From: Halisarca cf. caerulea
Taxonomy: Eukaryota; Porifera; Demospongiae; Chondrillida; Halisarcidae
Assembly: GCA_963170055.1 (NCBI GenBank)
Contig: CAUJGJ010000037.1
Coordinates: 466,901 to 530,900, forward strand
Direction of reading: 5' to 3'
Length of the DNA: 64,000 nt
A program made the position numbers and the translations under genes. The notes under the pieces are model-generated. The model was given only the letters and a program-made list of their open reading frames with translations. It was not told where the DNA came from and searched no databases. The first letter of the stretch is position 1, and each line of letters opens with the position of its first letter. This document shows positions 8,710 to 23,022 of the stretch, piece by piece.

Positions 8710-10539
8710 TGTTTGTGTGTGAGTGTGATTCTTCACAGCAGGGCGGAGGTTGTTTTTTTTAACTCAGTCAGTGTGTCTTGTCTGACCTGTTAGACCGACT
8801 GTACAGGTACACACACACACGCACACGTGCGTGCATGTAAGTTGCCTGTAGATATGGACTAGTAAGTCAGACTAGCATACAATCTAAAGTGTTTAGTGAA
8901 CTCTACTTTGTTAGCAATGCAGCATCCTGCATGTTGGAACAGTTGAGGAGGACAGTTGGCTATTTATGGGCATGTACCTTGGGGTTATTGATCGCCTTGA
9001 GCTGTTGGATACAAAGGCATAATCATACTTATACTATGACCAGATTGTGAGTACATTGCTTGTGTCCAATTCTCAGCCTTAAATGCTAGCATGGCTGTAT
9101 AACCCATGTATAGTAAAACCTGCCTGTAACTACCATTCAAGGGACCAAGGTCTTTGTAGACAGGTGGTCCTTATACAGAAGTGTATTGGTATCACTGAAG
9201 TGGTCCACAGAGCAGCCTACTGTGGTCACTATAGGCAGGTGGTCTTTCTATGCAAGTGGTGTAAGACAGGTTTCATTGTATATAGTCAAACCCCTCAATA
9301 ATGATCTTGGCACATGTTATACCCTTTGATTTAGTCTTGTAAAATCAACTCTTTCACCATTTTCATGATGTATGTAATTTGACTGGAAAAATGACATCTT
9401 ATGAAAATGGAGGAATGGGGTCTGCTCTGTGGCACATCTCAAGTGGTTCACATGAGCTGATGCTATGTTTGCATCATCATTCTCTAGGTAGCAGAACCTC
9501 TTCTGCCATATGCGTTGGCTTTTGCAGCTGGAGCAATGGTGTATGTAGTAGTTGATGACATCATCCCAGAAGCCTACTCGTGGTAGGTCACGTGTTGCAT
9601 GCATAGCTGTGTATGTTTGTAGGATTCTGTGTGCAAACTATAGTGACAAGATATGGAATGTACATAGTGGCTTTTAGTGTAGGTTATAATTATTATAATT
9701 ATTATTATAATTATAATTATTATTATAATTGTGTGTGTGTTAATCTCTACTTACTGCATGTGGATCCAACAAACCTGTATAATATATATATAATATGGGA
9801 TGAATGTTATGTTTACTTTTCAACCAGTTTCCCATGTTGGGAACTTTTTTTTATGAAATAACTTTTACCTACAAACACAAGAGCAGGAGTCCTCAAATTA
9901 TATAGTGCTGCATATACATTGTATTACACATTCAAGCCTTCTGGAGTTGTTTGCTGCAGCTGAAGTGCATACATGAGCACCTGTCTGACGTATGCTTGTA
10001 GTCTAGCACTATGTATTGTATTATACTGTGGAACACTCTTAATAGCATACCCCTCGGACCGGGGAAAATATTCCTACTGTATATCCAAAATATTCCATTA
10101 TCTGCAACTAATTTATATTGGCTTGTATGCTATTCTATTAAGAGTGTTCCACTGTACTGTTAGTAGTAGTACGGGTTGTTTTCTATCTGGACAGATAAAG
10201 CATGTCAATCTTTTTGCATCAAAATTCTTCAATGTACAATGTTTTGCCTACTTTGGCTTCATCAGGTATAGTAACCACGTGAGCAAAACATTGCACACGT
10301 TGAAGAATTTTAATGCTAAAAGATTAACGCATGCTTTATCTGTCCCAATAGAAAAGAGCCTTTACAATCGTTCGACATGTTGGATATTTTTTACAAAACT
10401 GTTATAGTAGCTAATTCAATGTGTGTAAGCACTGTATACTGTTGGTTTGTGATTTTGTAGTGGAAATGGGAAGTTGTCATCTTTTGGTGCAATCCTTGGT
10501 TTTGTTGTAATGATGTCCCTGGACGTTGGACTTGGGTAG
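5557..10539 (+). CDS. SLC39A11: Zinc transporter ZIP11 (SLC39A11), 9 exons
   Basis: Exons: 5557-5664, 5773-5811, 5907-6065, 7330-7410, 7485-7729, 8321-8419, 8494-8557, 9488-9582, 10461-10539. All junctions are GT-AG and in phase, giving 322 residues (vertebrate ZIP11 is about 340). It is a multi-pass ZIP-family transporter that brings zinc into the cytosol; ZIP11 members sit on Golgi or nuclear membranes (family knowledge). The diagnostic helix IV motif [10 protein letters not shown] is in exon 5 and the helix V motif QNFPEGLAV in exon 6. [11 protein letters not shown] and [13 protein letters not shown] are conserved helices, and the protein ends MMSLDVGLG as in animals. The loop between helices III and IV (exons 4-5) is polar and poorly conserved, as usual. 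Introns carry a GT microsatellite (8646-8730), inverted-repeat elements (9111-9280, 10024-10156, 10189-10345) and a short GGTTA array (8118-8146). An ATTAAA lies near 10644 after the stop. Confidence 0.93.
6378..6396. repeat. Poly(G) tract in SLC39A11 intron 3
   Basis: A run of 10 or more G follows GGGTGGGTGG. Comparable G runs occur near 8059, 16308, 16651, 19934, 20250, 45686, 46077, 55601 and 63041. All have G on the plus strand. Confidence 0.8.
8118..8146. repeat. Short GGTTA pentamer array
   Basis: Five tandem GGTTA units inside SLC39A11 intron 5. The unit equals the TTAGG telomere repeat of arthropods, but this array is far too short and internal to be a telomere. Confidence 0.8.
8646..8730. 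repeat. GT microsatellite in SLC39A11 intron 7
   Basis: About 80 bp of TG dinucleotides with minor interruptions. No coding potential. Confidence 0.95.
9111..9280. mobile_element. Inverted-repeat element with AAACCTG ends (MITE family D)
   Basis: It begins TAGTAAAACCTGCCTG and ends ACAGGTTTCATTGTA, with an internal pair of GACAGGTGGTC / GGCAGGTGGTC repeats. A diverged relative in the other orientation lies at 42173-42361 (CACCTGTCTAYRGAGACCAC twice). There is no ORF, and TA-like flanks suggest a Tc1/mariner-type non-autonomous element. Confidence 0.55.
9686..9731. repeat. ATT/TAA-rich microsatellite
   Basis: Irregular AATTATTATAATT units in SLC39A11 intron 8. Confidence 0.85.
10024..10156. 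mobile_element. Inverted-repeat element, TACTGTGGAACACTC ends
   Basis: The left end GTGGAACACTCTTAATAGCA is repeated in inverted form at the right as TGCTATTCTATTAAGAGTG with one small insertion, flanked by TA. No ORF. It is a foldback-type MITE inside SLC39A11 intron 8. Confidence 0.7.
10189..10345. mobile_element. Foldback element, GGACAGATAAAGCATG ends
   Basis: The left arm (GGACAGATAAAGCATG...AATTCTTCAA...CAATGTTTTGC) is mirrored by the right arm (GCAAAACATTG...TTGAAGAATTTT...GCATGCTTTATCTGTCC). Arms are about 60 bp with a loop of about 35 bp. It has no coding capacity. Confidence 0.75.
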
Positions 10540-11042
10540 CAAGCTCGTAACAAGAAATTATAGTAAAATTATTACTTTCATACATCATTTTCTATCATCC
10601 AAAGGAACTGCTTTAGTTTTTATGACAGTTCTATACTAAAGTCATTAAATACTTATAATAGTGTTTCAAGAGGTTTCATTTTATTTATTTCTGATCATTT
10701 TTGAACTACGCACTGATCATCATGCATTAATGATATAAAAATTTAATGATAAATTAAGATTATATAATGTTCCGATCAAATGTTTAAATTTAGTTGTACA
10801 TGCTTATCATTGTAAATTCTATTGATTGAAATATATACTTATGCACTGTCTAGCTTATAATTGGTTGGTTGGGAATAAGTAAAATCTGCTCCATCGATCC
10901 AGTGCATGTGCACATACAAATCGATCTTATAGAATTTAAGGCCTATAGCTATGCACTGCTCTATACACATGCACTTATAATTTGCATGCTATATATCTAG
11001 TGTGTGTGTAGAGAAAAGGAACTAAACACATGTAGTCAAAGC

Positions 11043-11180
11043 TAGTCTGGCATATAGCTCAGGCCCAACCTTTGCCATGCATTGTGGGGACTGACATCAC
11101 TGGGTGAAGCACTCGAGATGGCAGTCTCCAAAAATGGCCAAGCATGCAAAATTATATGGGTCTGAGCTATGCCAGACTAA
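11043..11180. mobile_element. Short inverted-repeat element (MITE family A)
   Basis: Starts TAGTCTGGCATATAGCTCAG and ends CTGAGCTATGCCAGACTA, giving terminal inverted repeats of about 20 bp. The core GGGGACTGACATCACTGGG is the partner of the reversed copy at 5396-5513. It lies between the convergent 3' ends of SLC39A11 and EXOSC4. Confidence 0.75.
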
Positions 11181-11341
11181 GTCAAACCTCTCTATAATGA
11201 ACTCATATTACATAGACCTTAGAATGTTCACCTATTTACTCTGTAGTAAATGAGCCCTGATCGTAGTGAGCACCTGGCCTGATATATACAGTGACCATTT
11301 TTAGTGGTCCTGAGGCAATTTTTTATAGAGAGGTTTGACTG
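11180..11341. mobile_element. Inverted-repeat element, AGTCAAACCTCTCTATA ends (MITE family C2)
   Basis: It begins AGTCAAACCTCTCTATAATG and ends TATAGAGAGGTTTGACTG, directly abutting the preceding MITE. Internal sequence (CTTAGAATGT..CACCTA..TTTACTCT) is shared with the copy at 62904-63078. Confidence 0.7.
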
Positions 11342-11426
11342 TACTCAGTACAATATACCATGCTTGACTTCAGATCAAACAAAGAAGGTAATTTAAAAAT
11401 GAAAGATACAAACAGGACAAATATTA

Positions 11427-15552
<4,126 letters not shown>

Positions 15553-15724
15553 TTTGAGCTCGTTAGGGAAGTCCCCGGCAAATAAGCGCACCTGCCATAA
15601 ACGCCTATAGGGAGATTATTGTAGTACTGCAGTATGTATGATATCCATGATACTCAAATCCCACTGGTACTTGATTGTCATAATAATTATACACTTTACA
15701 ATGTATAGGCTACCTGTCCCCCCA

Positions 15725-15806
15725 TAGTCTCGTGAACCAGACCGTTCCCCGCCCTCCATTGTATAAAATGGAGGGCGGGGATCAAGGGGTCTGGTTCACG
15801 AGATTA
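15725..15806. mobile_element. 82-bp hairpin element (MITE family B)
   Basis: TAGTCTCGTGAACCAGACC at the left is matched by GGTCTGGTTCACGAGATTA at the right, and the inner CCCCGCCCTCCATT / AATGGAGGGCGGGG is a second perfect inverted repeat. Almost the whole element is one stem with a loop of about 6 bases. It lies between EXOSC4 and LAMTOR2. Family members are at 23779-23850, with partial copies at 449 and 36168. Confidence 0.8.
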
Positions 15807-16141
15807 GTCCCCCAGTGAAGGCTAACTAAGTACTATTAGATGCACAAAGACACTTTACTTAGCAAGTACAAAGGAAACACGCAGGCATCAGTCACAAGTG
15901 ACCTTGTCTAGCACACCCTGAAGAATAGGGGCTTTTTCTTTTTATGTCATCAAAGCATCTATGATGGCACTAGCATGCAATGCACTGTACATGGCATCCT
16001 CAGCTCTAGCCCTTGAAACTGCATATTACACACACAACGTATATGCACGGGAAACTTGATTTTTCAAAAAAATGAAACGCAAATTCAATAATTTGGATAC
16101 AAACTGAAACAATAACTGCATGAAATACAATGCAACAACAT

Positions 16142-18234
16142 TCAAGTTTCCTTTGGTCCCAGCTCTGATAAAGGCTGCTCCAAGTGTTCTGCTAACACAC
16201 GAACCTGCACATAAAGAACAAAGTGCAATTTTTGACAACTTGGGACAGGGTGACAACCCCACAGTGTACTCCATTAGAATCTTGCAAACACAGCATACAA
16301 TACATGGGGGGGGGGGGGGGGAGGGGGTAGGGGTTAGTCGAATAGTTGGACAATATACTTACATTTGGATGGCTTTGTCCCCTTTCACCCCCCTTCCTTC
16401 GGACAATTTCTAAAAGAAGGCCTAAAAGTACTTGAAGTTCTGCTTGGGCACTTACAATCCAAAGTTGAACAACAAGAACTTGGGTTGGCTTTACTATCAA
16501 TAAGCACTCATTGGGACCAACACTACTGGCGGAACCAGAATTACTGCGACAGACCAGTGACTACAGTGGTACGTATGCTGCTAGACAAGGAGTTTTGAGA
16601 GCATAATCAAGATTGCTCTGATGCAATTAATTGAATAATGCAATATAGAGGGGGGGGGGGGGGCAAAATTGCCATATTGAAATTCTGAATGGCCCATAAC
16701 AATTCAGTTACAAAACATGACAACTCAACCACATCAGCTCAAGTATGTACGGAAAGATCTCTACTGGTAAACTCAATATGTATGTCTCTCGGGCCAATGA
16801 CCTTCTAGAGATACACCTGTTGTACGCTGCTCACCTTCTTCTTCAACAATCCTAAGCCGACCACACTTTCACAATACATGCACAGCAACATGCTTGCTAC
16901 GGGTTTTATGGCTATCTTCCCATCCTGTACAAATTAAGCAATATCAATGATTCAACAGCATGCTGCCAACACTACCTCCTTGAAAGTATAAACCTTATAA
17001 GTCTTGTAACATCCACCACTTATCTGACAATTCATAGAAAGTCAATATACTATTGTAACTGATATTAAGACAAACAAAACCTCTTCACAGCTATGAGAGT
17101 GCCACACCCACCAGACAACTTCAGTGTACACAAAATGACAATGGAAATCCCACCATTGAAAGGACAAAGGAGTGCCACATGTGCCAACTATGAATTTATC
17201 TTGCATAACTCAGACCTCAGTTTTGTCCCTTTTCACGGACTATCTCACCACCAGAGAAATACCAGTGACGTAGTCCCAGAAAAGAGGTGAAATTGAGGTT
17301 TAATTGGGCTATGACAGACCATAGGCTCTCTACACTACGTAACCAGTAGTATAGAAAGTCTATGGACAGACTAACTGTGAATAAACAGTAAATATGAGGG
17401 TTTTAGCAAATTTCTGGTCCCTAGTGATCCGGTGACTTCAATCGTAATGTGTGGCAAAGGGATGTCATTTGGTGCATTCCATATGCAATAATGGAAGAAT
17501 GTGTTAGCACGTACCTCGCAGTCAATAATGAGAAAGTCAAATGTTTCTCCAGGAAGAACACTTTTACCTCCCTTTTCATACATGTCCCAAATACTGGAGG
17601 CCACTGCAGAGGTGGATTGAGACTGCCGCTCTGGAGAGCCTGTGTAAGTCATCATCACTCCATCGTGTGTTAGAAGTCTACAGACATGAAACTCAATTGA
17701 AGCATACATTGAGAAATACTGAATTTCCAACAGTATTAGGGCTAAATACGTAGGTTCACATTTAATGTCCCCTGTTCCCCTTTGTCACAATACTCAAGAG
17801 CAGGGTTACTAGAACTACATTTACATATGCAGTATGAGGTTGGCTGTGCCACACTGCACTGTTACACAATGTCTTTATACTATATGGAAGTCTTTATAAT
17901 AGCCCTCTTGGCTCTACCTGATACCTTGTATATCAATAGGCATCGAAGGGGATACTGAATCCTGATTAACCATTTAGTGAGATGTAATACGGCAAATACA
18001 GACGTGGTACTCTATTCAATGCTACCCAGTACCGAGAATGGAGTACAACATCGAGACAAACTCGGAGAACCATTAATAGAAGACTTAGATTAACTACTGC
18101 TAATTAAGATACAAGAAGCGTCCATTATAACAGACAACTTTACAAAACGATAAAAGTTTTGCGTACTGAGTGGATATAACTCCTCCGGTATTTGCTTGTT
18201 CCAAAACTTTGGCGAGAGCTTTTGGCTTGAGCAT
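16142..18234 (-). CDS. LAMTOR2: Ragulator subunit LAMTOR2 (roadblock domain), 4 exons
   Basis: Exons in transcript order: 18167-18234, 17515-17677, 16835-16924, 16142-16204, all GT-AG and in phase, giving 127 residues (human LAMTOR2 is 125). LAMTOR2 pairs with LAMTOR3 through roadblock folds. The Ragulator complex holds Rag GTPases on lysosomes for mTORC1 activation and also scaffolds MEK/ERK signalling (family knowledge). The start MLKPKALAKVLEQANTGGV and the blocks LLTHDG, ASSIWDMYEKGG, FLIIDCEDGKIAIKPVASML and LEQPLSEL align along the whole family length. The first Met at 18232-18234 gives the family's usual N terminus. Introns contain a poly(G) run (16308-16321), another near 16651, and unremarkable A/T-rich DNA. 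Confidence 0.92.
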
Positions 18235-18479
18235 GACTTCTATAGGAGAGCCACGAATGTAGATTACTCAAAATGGCTGACGGGCAATGAATACCATTAT
18301 AAAACGACTTACCACATACTGATAGACCTCTATGATAGTACCCATAGTGTATGCAGGCCTGGGGCATGTGTGACAGAATGCATGACCAATACTAGCTCAT
18401 GAGAAACTGACACAGTTGCAGAACATCCATGGCCCTAGCTGGCCGGAGTATAACCGATCCACTATATAGCTCCTGCTTG

Positions 18480-18564
18480 TGCATGCAGATACATACATGC
18501 ATACACACATACATACATACATGCATACATACATAGATACATAGATACATACATACATATATAT

Positions 18565-18658
<94 letters not shown>

Positions 18659-18668
18659 ATATATTCAT
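18480..18668. repeat. CATA tetranucleotide and TA dinucleotide microsatellite
   Basis: ATACATACATGC-type units run into about 70 bp of pure TA, lying upstream of LAMTOR2 between it and the first oxidase gene. 18670-19055 shows no gene. Confidence 0.95.
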
Positions 18669-19055
18669 ATATGCTAAAAAATGTCTGAGGCAGAAATGGG
18701 TCAGCCATATATAAGCCAATTAAACTAATCCAGCCCATGCATGTATGCATCCAGATATTTGCATGTTTTATATGGCCAGGTATTATGCAGGATGATCCTC
18801 AATGTCTGTGTCACCAAGAATGCCTCCAATAGAGTCATGTGTTCAAAGCTTCATTGCAAACTGGATAGGCATGCAATTGTGTACTATGCAACTTATTGAT
18901 TCAGAAACAATACTTCACAATATTCGAAGAACTTGATAAGCTTTATTTGCTCACGCAAAGAGATAATACCTGTGCTAGTGTTGCTATCAAAATGTACAAA
19001 ATGAATTAAATAATTTGAATACAATTGTATTTGTAACAAATACACAGGACAGATG

Positions 19056-22000
19056 CTACAGTTTAGAATGGAAATGGCTCTCCTTCACTACCAGCTCCTT
19101 AGTGATGCTTGATACAGATGTGCATCCTGCATACATGTAGACAAAACTGTCCCATCAAAGAACAGAAGTTGTGATGAATTTCACACAGCTCAGTTTGGTA
19201 GATCAGCGGTGGTTGCAGGATCACAGGGGGGAAGGGTGGGGGGTCGGGTGAGGGGTCCACAACAAAAAGACATTATGATGTATGAGATTGCAAAATCCTA
19301 AGACATTTTCTAAGATTTCAAAGATTTCACCTAAGATTTTGGGATAGGATTTCACAAGATTTTGCCTATACAGTAACATTTTCAGCAAGATTTTGCTTAA
19401 GATTTCCACAATTCTGGCAAGATTTCATCAGTGATTTTGGAATTTCAGCAGAGATTTCTCAAGTAGGATTTCAAATGAGTACAAACTTAAGGATTTCAGA
19501 TTCAAAAATTCACATGATTGAGGGATTTTATGTGAGATTACAATCGAAGCATACAAGATTTTATGGAGTTACGGAGCCCTCAGGATTGGGGGGTTAGAAT
19601 ATTCTAACTTGCATAATACCAAACACACTCTCTACACACATACACGGAAGGGTGGAATTGGTTAACATTGACTACAATTTTGAGAACCATTTTCCTTTGC
19701 CCATGCACTACTGCTTATTCACCAATAATGAAACAAACACAACTACCATGATGCTAAAGATCACTTAGGGGCTTATTATAGCTACTTGTGACTAACATAT
19801 TGTTTGAAATGACTACATATTATTATATGACTGAAAGCCAACAACTATTTCTTAAGTGAAAAAAGGTATGTTTAAATGCATCTTCCATCATGGACAGAGC
19901 CCAATAATGTTTAAACTTAGTCTCTTGCAGTCGGGGGGGGGGGGGGGGGGGCTGAAGGCCCCTCCCCCGGATCTGCCCTTATAGATACTGACCTGATAAC
20001 ATCATTGCTAAAGAAAACTCGTCCTTCAAGAGTTGTAGAACCTTTTCTACACCTTCTTGGCCCTGAGATACAAAAATCACTATGAGTGACAACATACATA
20101 CAAATCAGGACAAAAAGATAAAATATACTTAGTAGAACTGTAATACTAAAGCATGGCCTCCTTCTTGGCAAACTGCACATTGGTAAACTTAGGGAGACCA
20201 ACCATGGCCAGCTAGCTCACCCACAGGTAAAAAGGGATATGTGAATATGAGGGGGGGGGGGGGGTAAATGCCTCTCCATTTAATCCAGCCCGATTGATTT
20301 GGCTTTACAAGAAAAGCCGAACACACAGTGCCAAACTTTATGGGAGCAAACTAAGAGCTGATTGGAACAGGATGTTTCAATAGAACTCGGTACAACCAAA
20401 TGAACATTATCCCACCGTTATGATCTTCCGAACACAATCTTACCTTGTAAGCCAGTCCCCATAGAACTGGTCGGCCTATGAATACAGCTCGAGCTCCCAA
20501 AGCAAGTGCCTTCAGAACATCAGTGCCACGCCTCACTCCACCGTCCAAGTACACTTCACATTTACCACACACAGCATCCACAATCTCCTTCAGGACTTCT
20601 ATCTGCATGGGAAGAAAACACCATTCACATCACAGCCCTACATATATGCGTTTGTGAAAAACTAACACAATCAAACGTCATGCTATTCTACATGTCTGTT
20701 GATTGACTTACAGTAGCTGGTACACCATCAAGTTGACGTGCTCCATGGTTAGAGACAAGGATTCCCTTCACACCTAACTCCACAGCAATGCGAGCATCCT
20801 CTGCTGTCAGTACACCTTTCACTACCACTGGCAGGGATGTGATGCTCATCAACCAGGTGATGTCCTTCCATGATAACGAAGTGTCCGTCATTCGCTGAGT
20901 ATAGCGTTGTAGTGCAGATCCTGTGCCTTTCTTCGCCCTCTCCTCACTAAGAAGTGATCCAGTACTTTCCATATCGAAATTTGCCAGTGTCAAATGAGAA
21001 GGGAGATCAAATCCAAAGCGGTTGTCATTCAGTCTCTTTCCAACAATTGGTGTGTCGATGGTAACAGCTATAGCCTTGTACCCTGCTGCCTCTGCCCGTT
21101 TTACAAGGCTAGCAGTCAGTGCTCTATCTTTATAGACATACAATTGAAACCATCGCAATCCGTCACCTGACCGCTTTGCGACATCTTCAATTCTCACAGT
21201 AGACCAAGAACTCAGAGTCATGCAAGTATTGTACTTGATACAAGCTTTAAGTCACATAAGATAAAAATAATAAGAACATACATAATATATTAAAGTTTGT
21301 CATGTGTGATATAAATTATTGATATAGTATTTACCTCTAGCAGTAGCTGCCTCCCCTTCAGGATGTGCCATTCGATGCATTGCAGTTGGAGCAACACACA
21401 CAGGGAAACTGATGGTCTCTCCAAGAATGCTTGTAGCTGTGTCTATCTTGGATACATCTCTTAGAAATCGTGGCCTGAATCTGTACCTGCATGTGTATAT
21501 GTATGAAACACTATAGAATGATACGGATCTCCACGTCAAAATATAGTGAAATCACTCTAATACGACCACCATTGTACAAGGAGAATTTAGCCACCAGATT
21601 TGAAAGGTGACTAATGAGATAGGTCCTACACTTCAGTACATGGGCAGTCTCACATAGCCCAGAGGATTGTTCGGTTCAGGAGATGACAAGGTCACCAGAT
21701 AATATAGTCTCCAAAAGGAGGCAAAATAGCGCTTTGGGCAACAACATACTGGTACATGCGTTTTGGGACTAAACCCAATGGTTGAATTTTTCTTTCTAAT
21801 ATCTATGATTTAGACAATGCATAATAACTTACAATGCACTATAAATCACTGAAGGTGAATGTGTTTTGTTAAGTGTGGCGCGTTCATAGAGTGACATCAT
21901 CATCCAGGGCCTTTTACTTAGTGGAGCATTTTTCAGATAGTTACAAAACAATAGACTAATGACATGCAACATGAATAGTAAATACTAACACCAAAGATAA

Positions 22001-22725
22001 AATACACGCAGTAGTTCTGTAGTGTCACAATTAGTCACTGAAGAAATCAGCAGATACGACCAGCTCTATGCTACACAGACAGACTGAGATGAATATTCCC
22101 TGCATGAGATGCTGGCAAGAGTACTCACAAGCAACCATATTGGATTGCACACAGACACCTATAATTGTGAGTATCCATAAAAATTGGTTGATGTTTTTCC
22201 CTAAATCCAGGGATCCATACGTTACAAAATAAATATATGACCATAGGGACCAGTATGACACTCACATGTCATAAATCACAACAAACATCACGTTGTGTCA
22301 TCATGATAGTCATCTAGCCTCACTCAATATAACTCAGGTTATATGTCTTCATATACATACAGTAACTAGACTGTCTACATGGATTTACATCGAGTCACCT
22401 GTGCTGGGAAGAATTGATGTGGTAATCACTATCCCAAACTCGATCCTAAACAAGGATGCCCGAAGCTTAAGTGGCGCAGGTGAACCTGCGCGAGTACGAA
22501 TTCATGCATGCGCTACAGACATTCAAACAAAATCTAGCTCGACTATCTATGCCTATATATGGGGTACTGGAGAACACGGCCTACTCACCTCTTGAAAGCC
22601 TCTACGTTGTCTGTTAGAGTTTGCTCTCCATCGGCTCCAGAAACATAATAGTTGTAAGCATTTCTATCCAGCTTTTGTCTGGCTATAGCAGCTATATCGT
22701 CGATACATACTGGTTCGACTGCCAT
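19056..22725 (-). CDS. HAO1: Peroxisomal 2-hydroxyacid (glycolate) oxidase, copy a, 6 exons
   Basis: Exons in transcript order: 22589-22725, 21335-21486, 20712-21244, 20444-20602, 19993-20062, 19056-19126, all GT-AG and in phase, giving 373 residues (human HAO1 is 370). It is an FMN-dependent oxidase converting glycolate and related 2-hydroxyacids to 2-oxoacids and H2O2 in peroxisomes (family knowledge). The substrate-contacting tyrosine motif YNYYVSGAD is present. FMN and catalytic blocks [58 protein letters not shown] and GRPVLWGLA are intact. The C terminus is SKL, a perfect peroxisomal targeting signal 1. It lies head to tail with copy b, 297 bp from its stop. Exon 4 and the end of exon 3 are almost identical to copy b, unlike the rest. 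Confidence 0.92.
19236..19590. mobile_element. AAGATTTCA-repeat foldback element, copy 1 (in 3' intron of oxidase a)
   Basis: It begins GAGGGGTCCACAAC and ends near GTTACGGAGCCCTC, an imperfect inverted repeat. The body is a degenerate array of units such as AAGATTTCA, AAGATTTTGC and GGATTTCA with period about 10-22 bp. No coding potential. It has the same architecture as 24149-24533. Confidence 0.65.
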
Positions 22726-23022
22726 TGCTCTAGCAACTATGGTTCAAGCGTATATACACTTACATCCACGGCAAGCATTGATGTTCTTTCACTCGAGAGA
22801 TATGGCGCCCGGCGTTCCCCACACTCCACTCTTGCACAAAATATCCCTTGATTCGTGATGTATTGCGTAATTTAAGCTGCAGTATCTATAATATAGCCAA
22901 CACCAAGACCCTATGGTCTAATCCTGGAGCACATGGAATGGTTGTCGTGTAAAATTCACACTTGATTCAATATGTATATTACACTAATTCCACAGTTGCC
23001 AACATATAAGCCCTATAATGTA

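Noticed and set aside
9973..10407. 144-codon open frame in SLC39A11 intron 8
   Set aside because: It runs through two inverted-repeat elements and has no protein-like conservation.
10391..10588. 65-codon minus-strand frame
   Set aside because: Antisense shadow of the last SLC39A11 exon.
18392..18750. Tyr/Ile/Val-Cys-Met-Tyr-rich open frames
   Set aside because: CATA/TA microsatellite artefacts.
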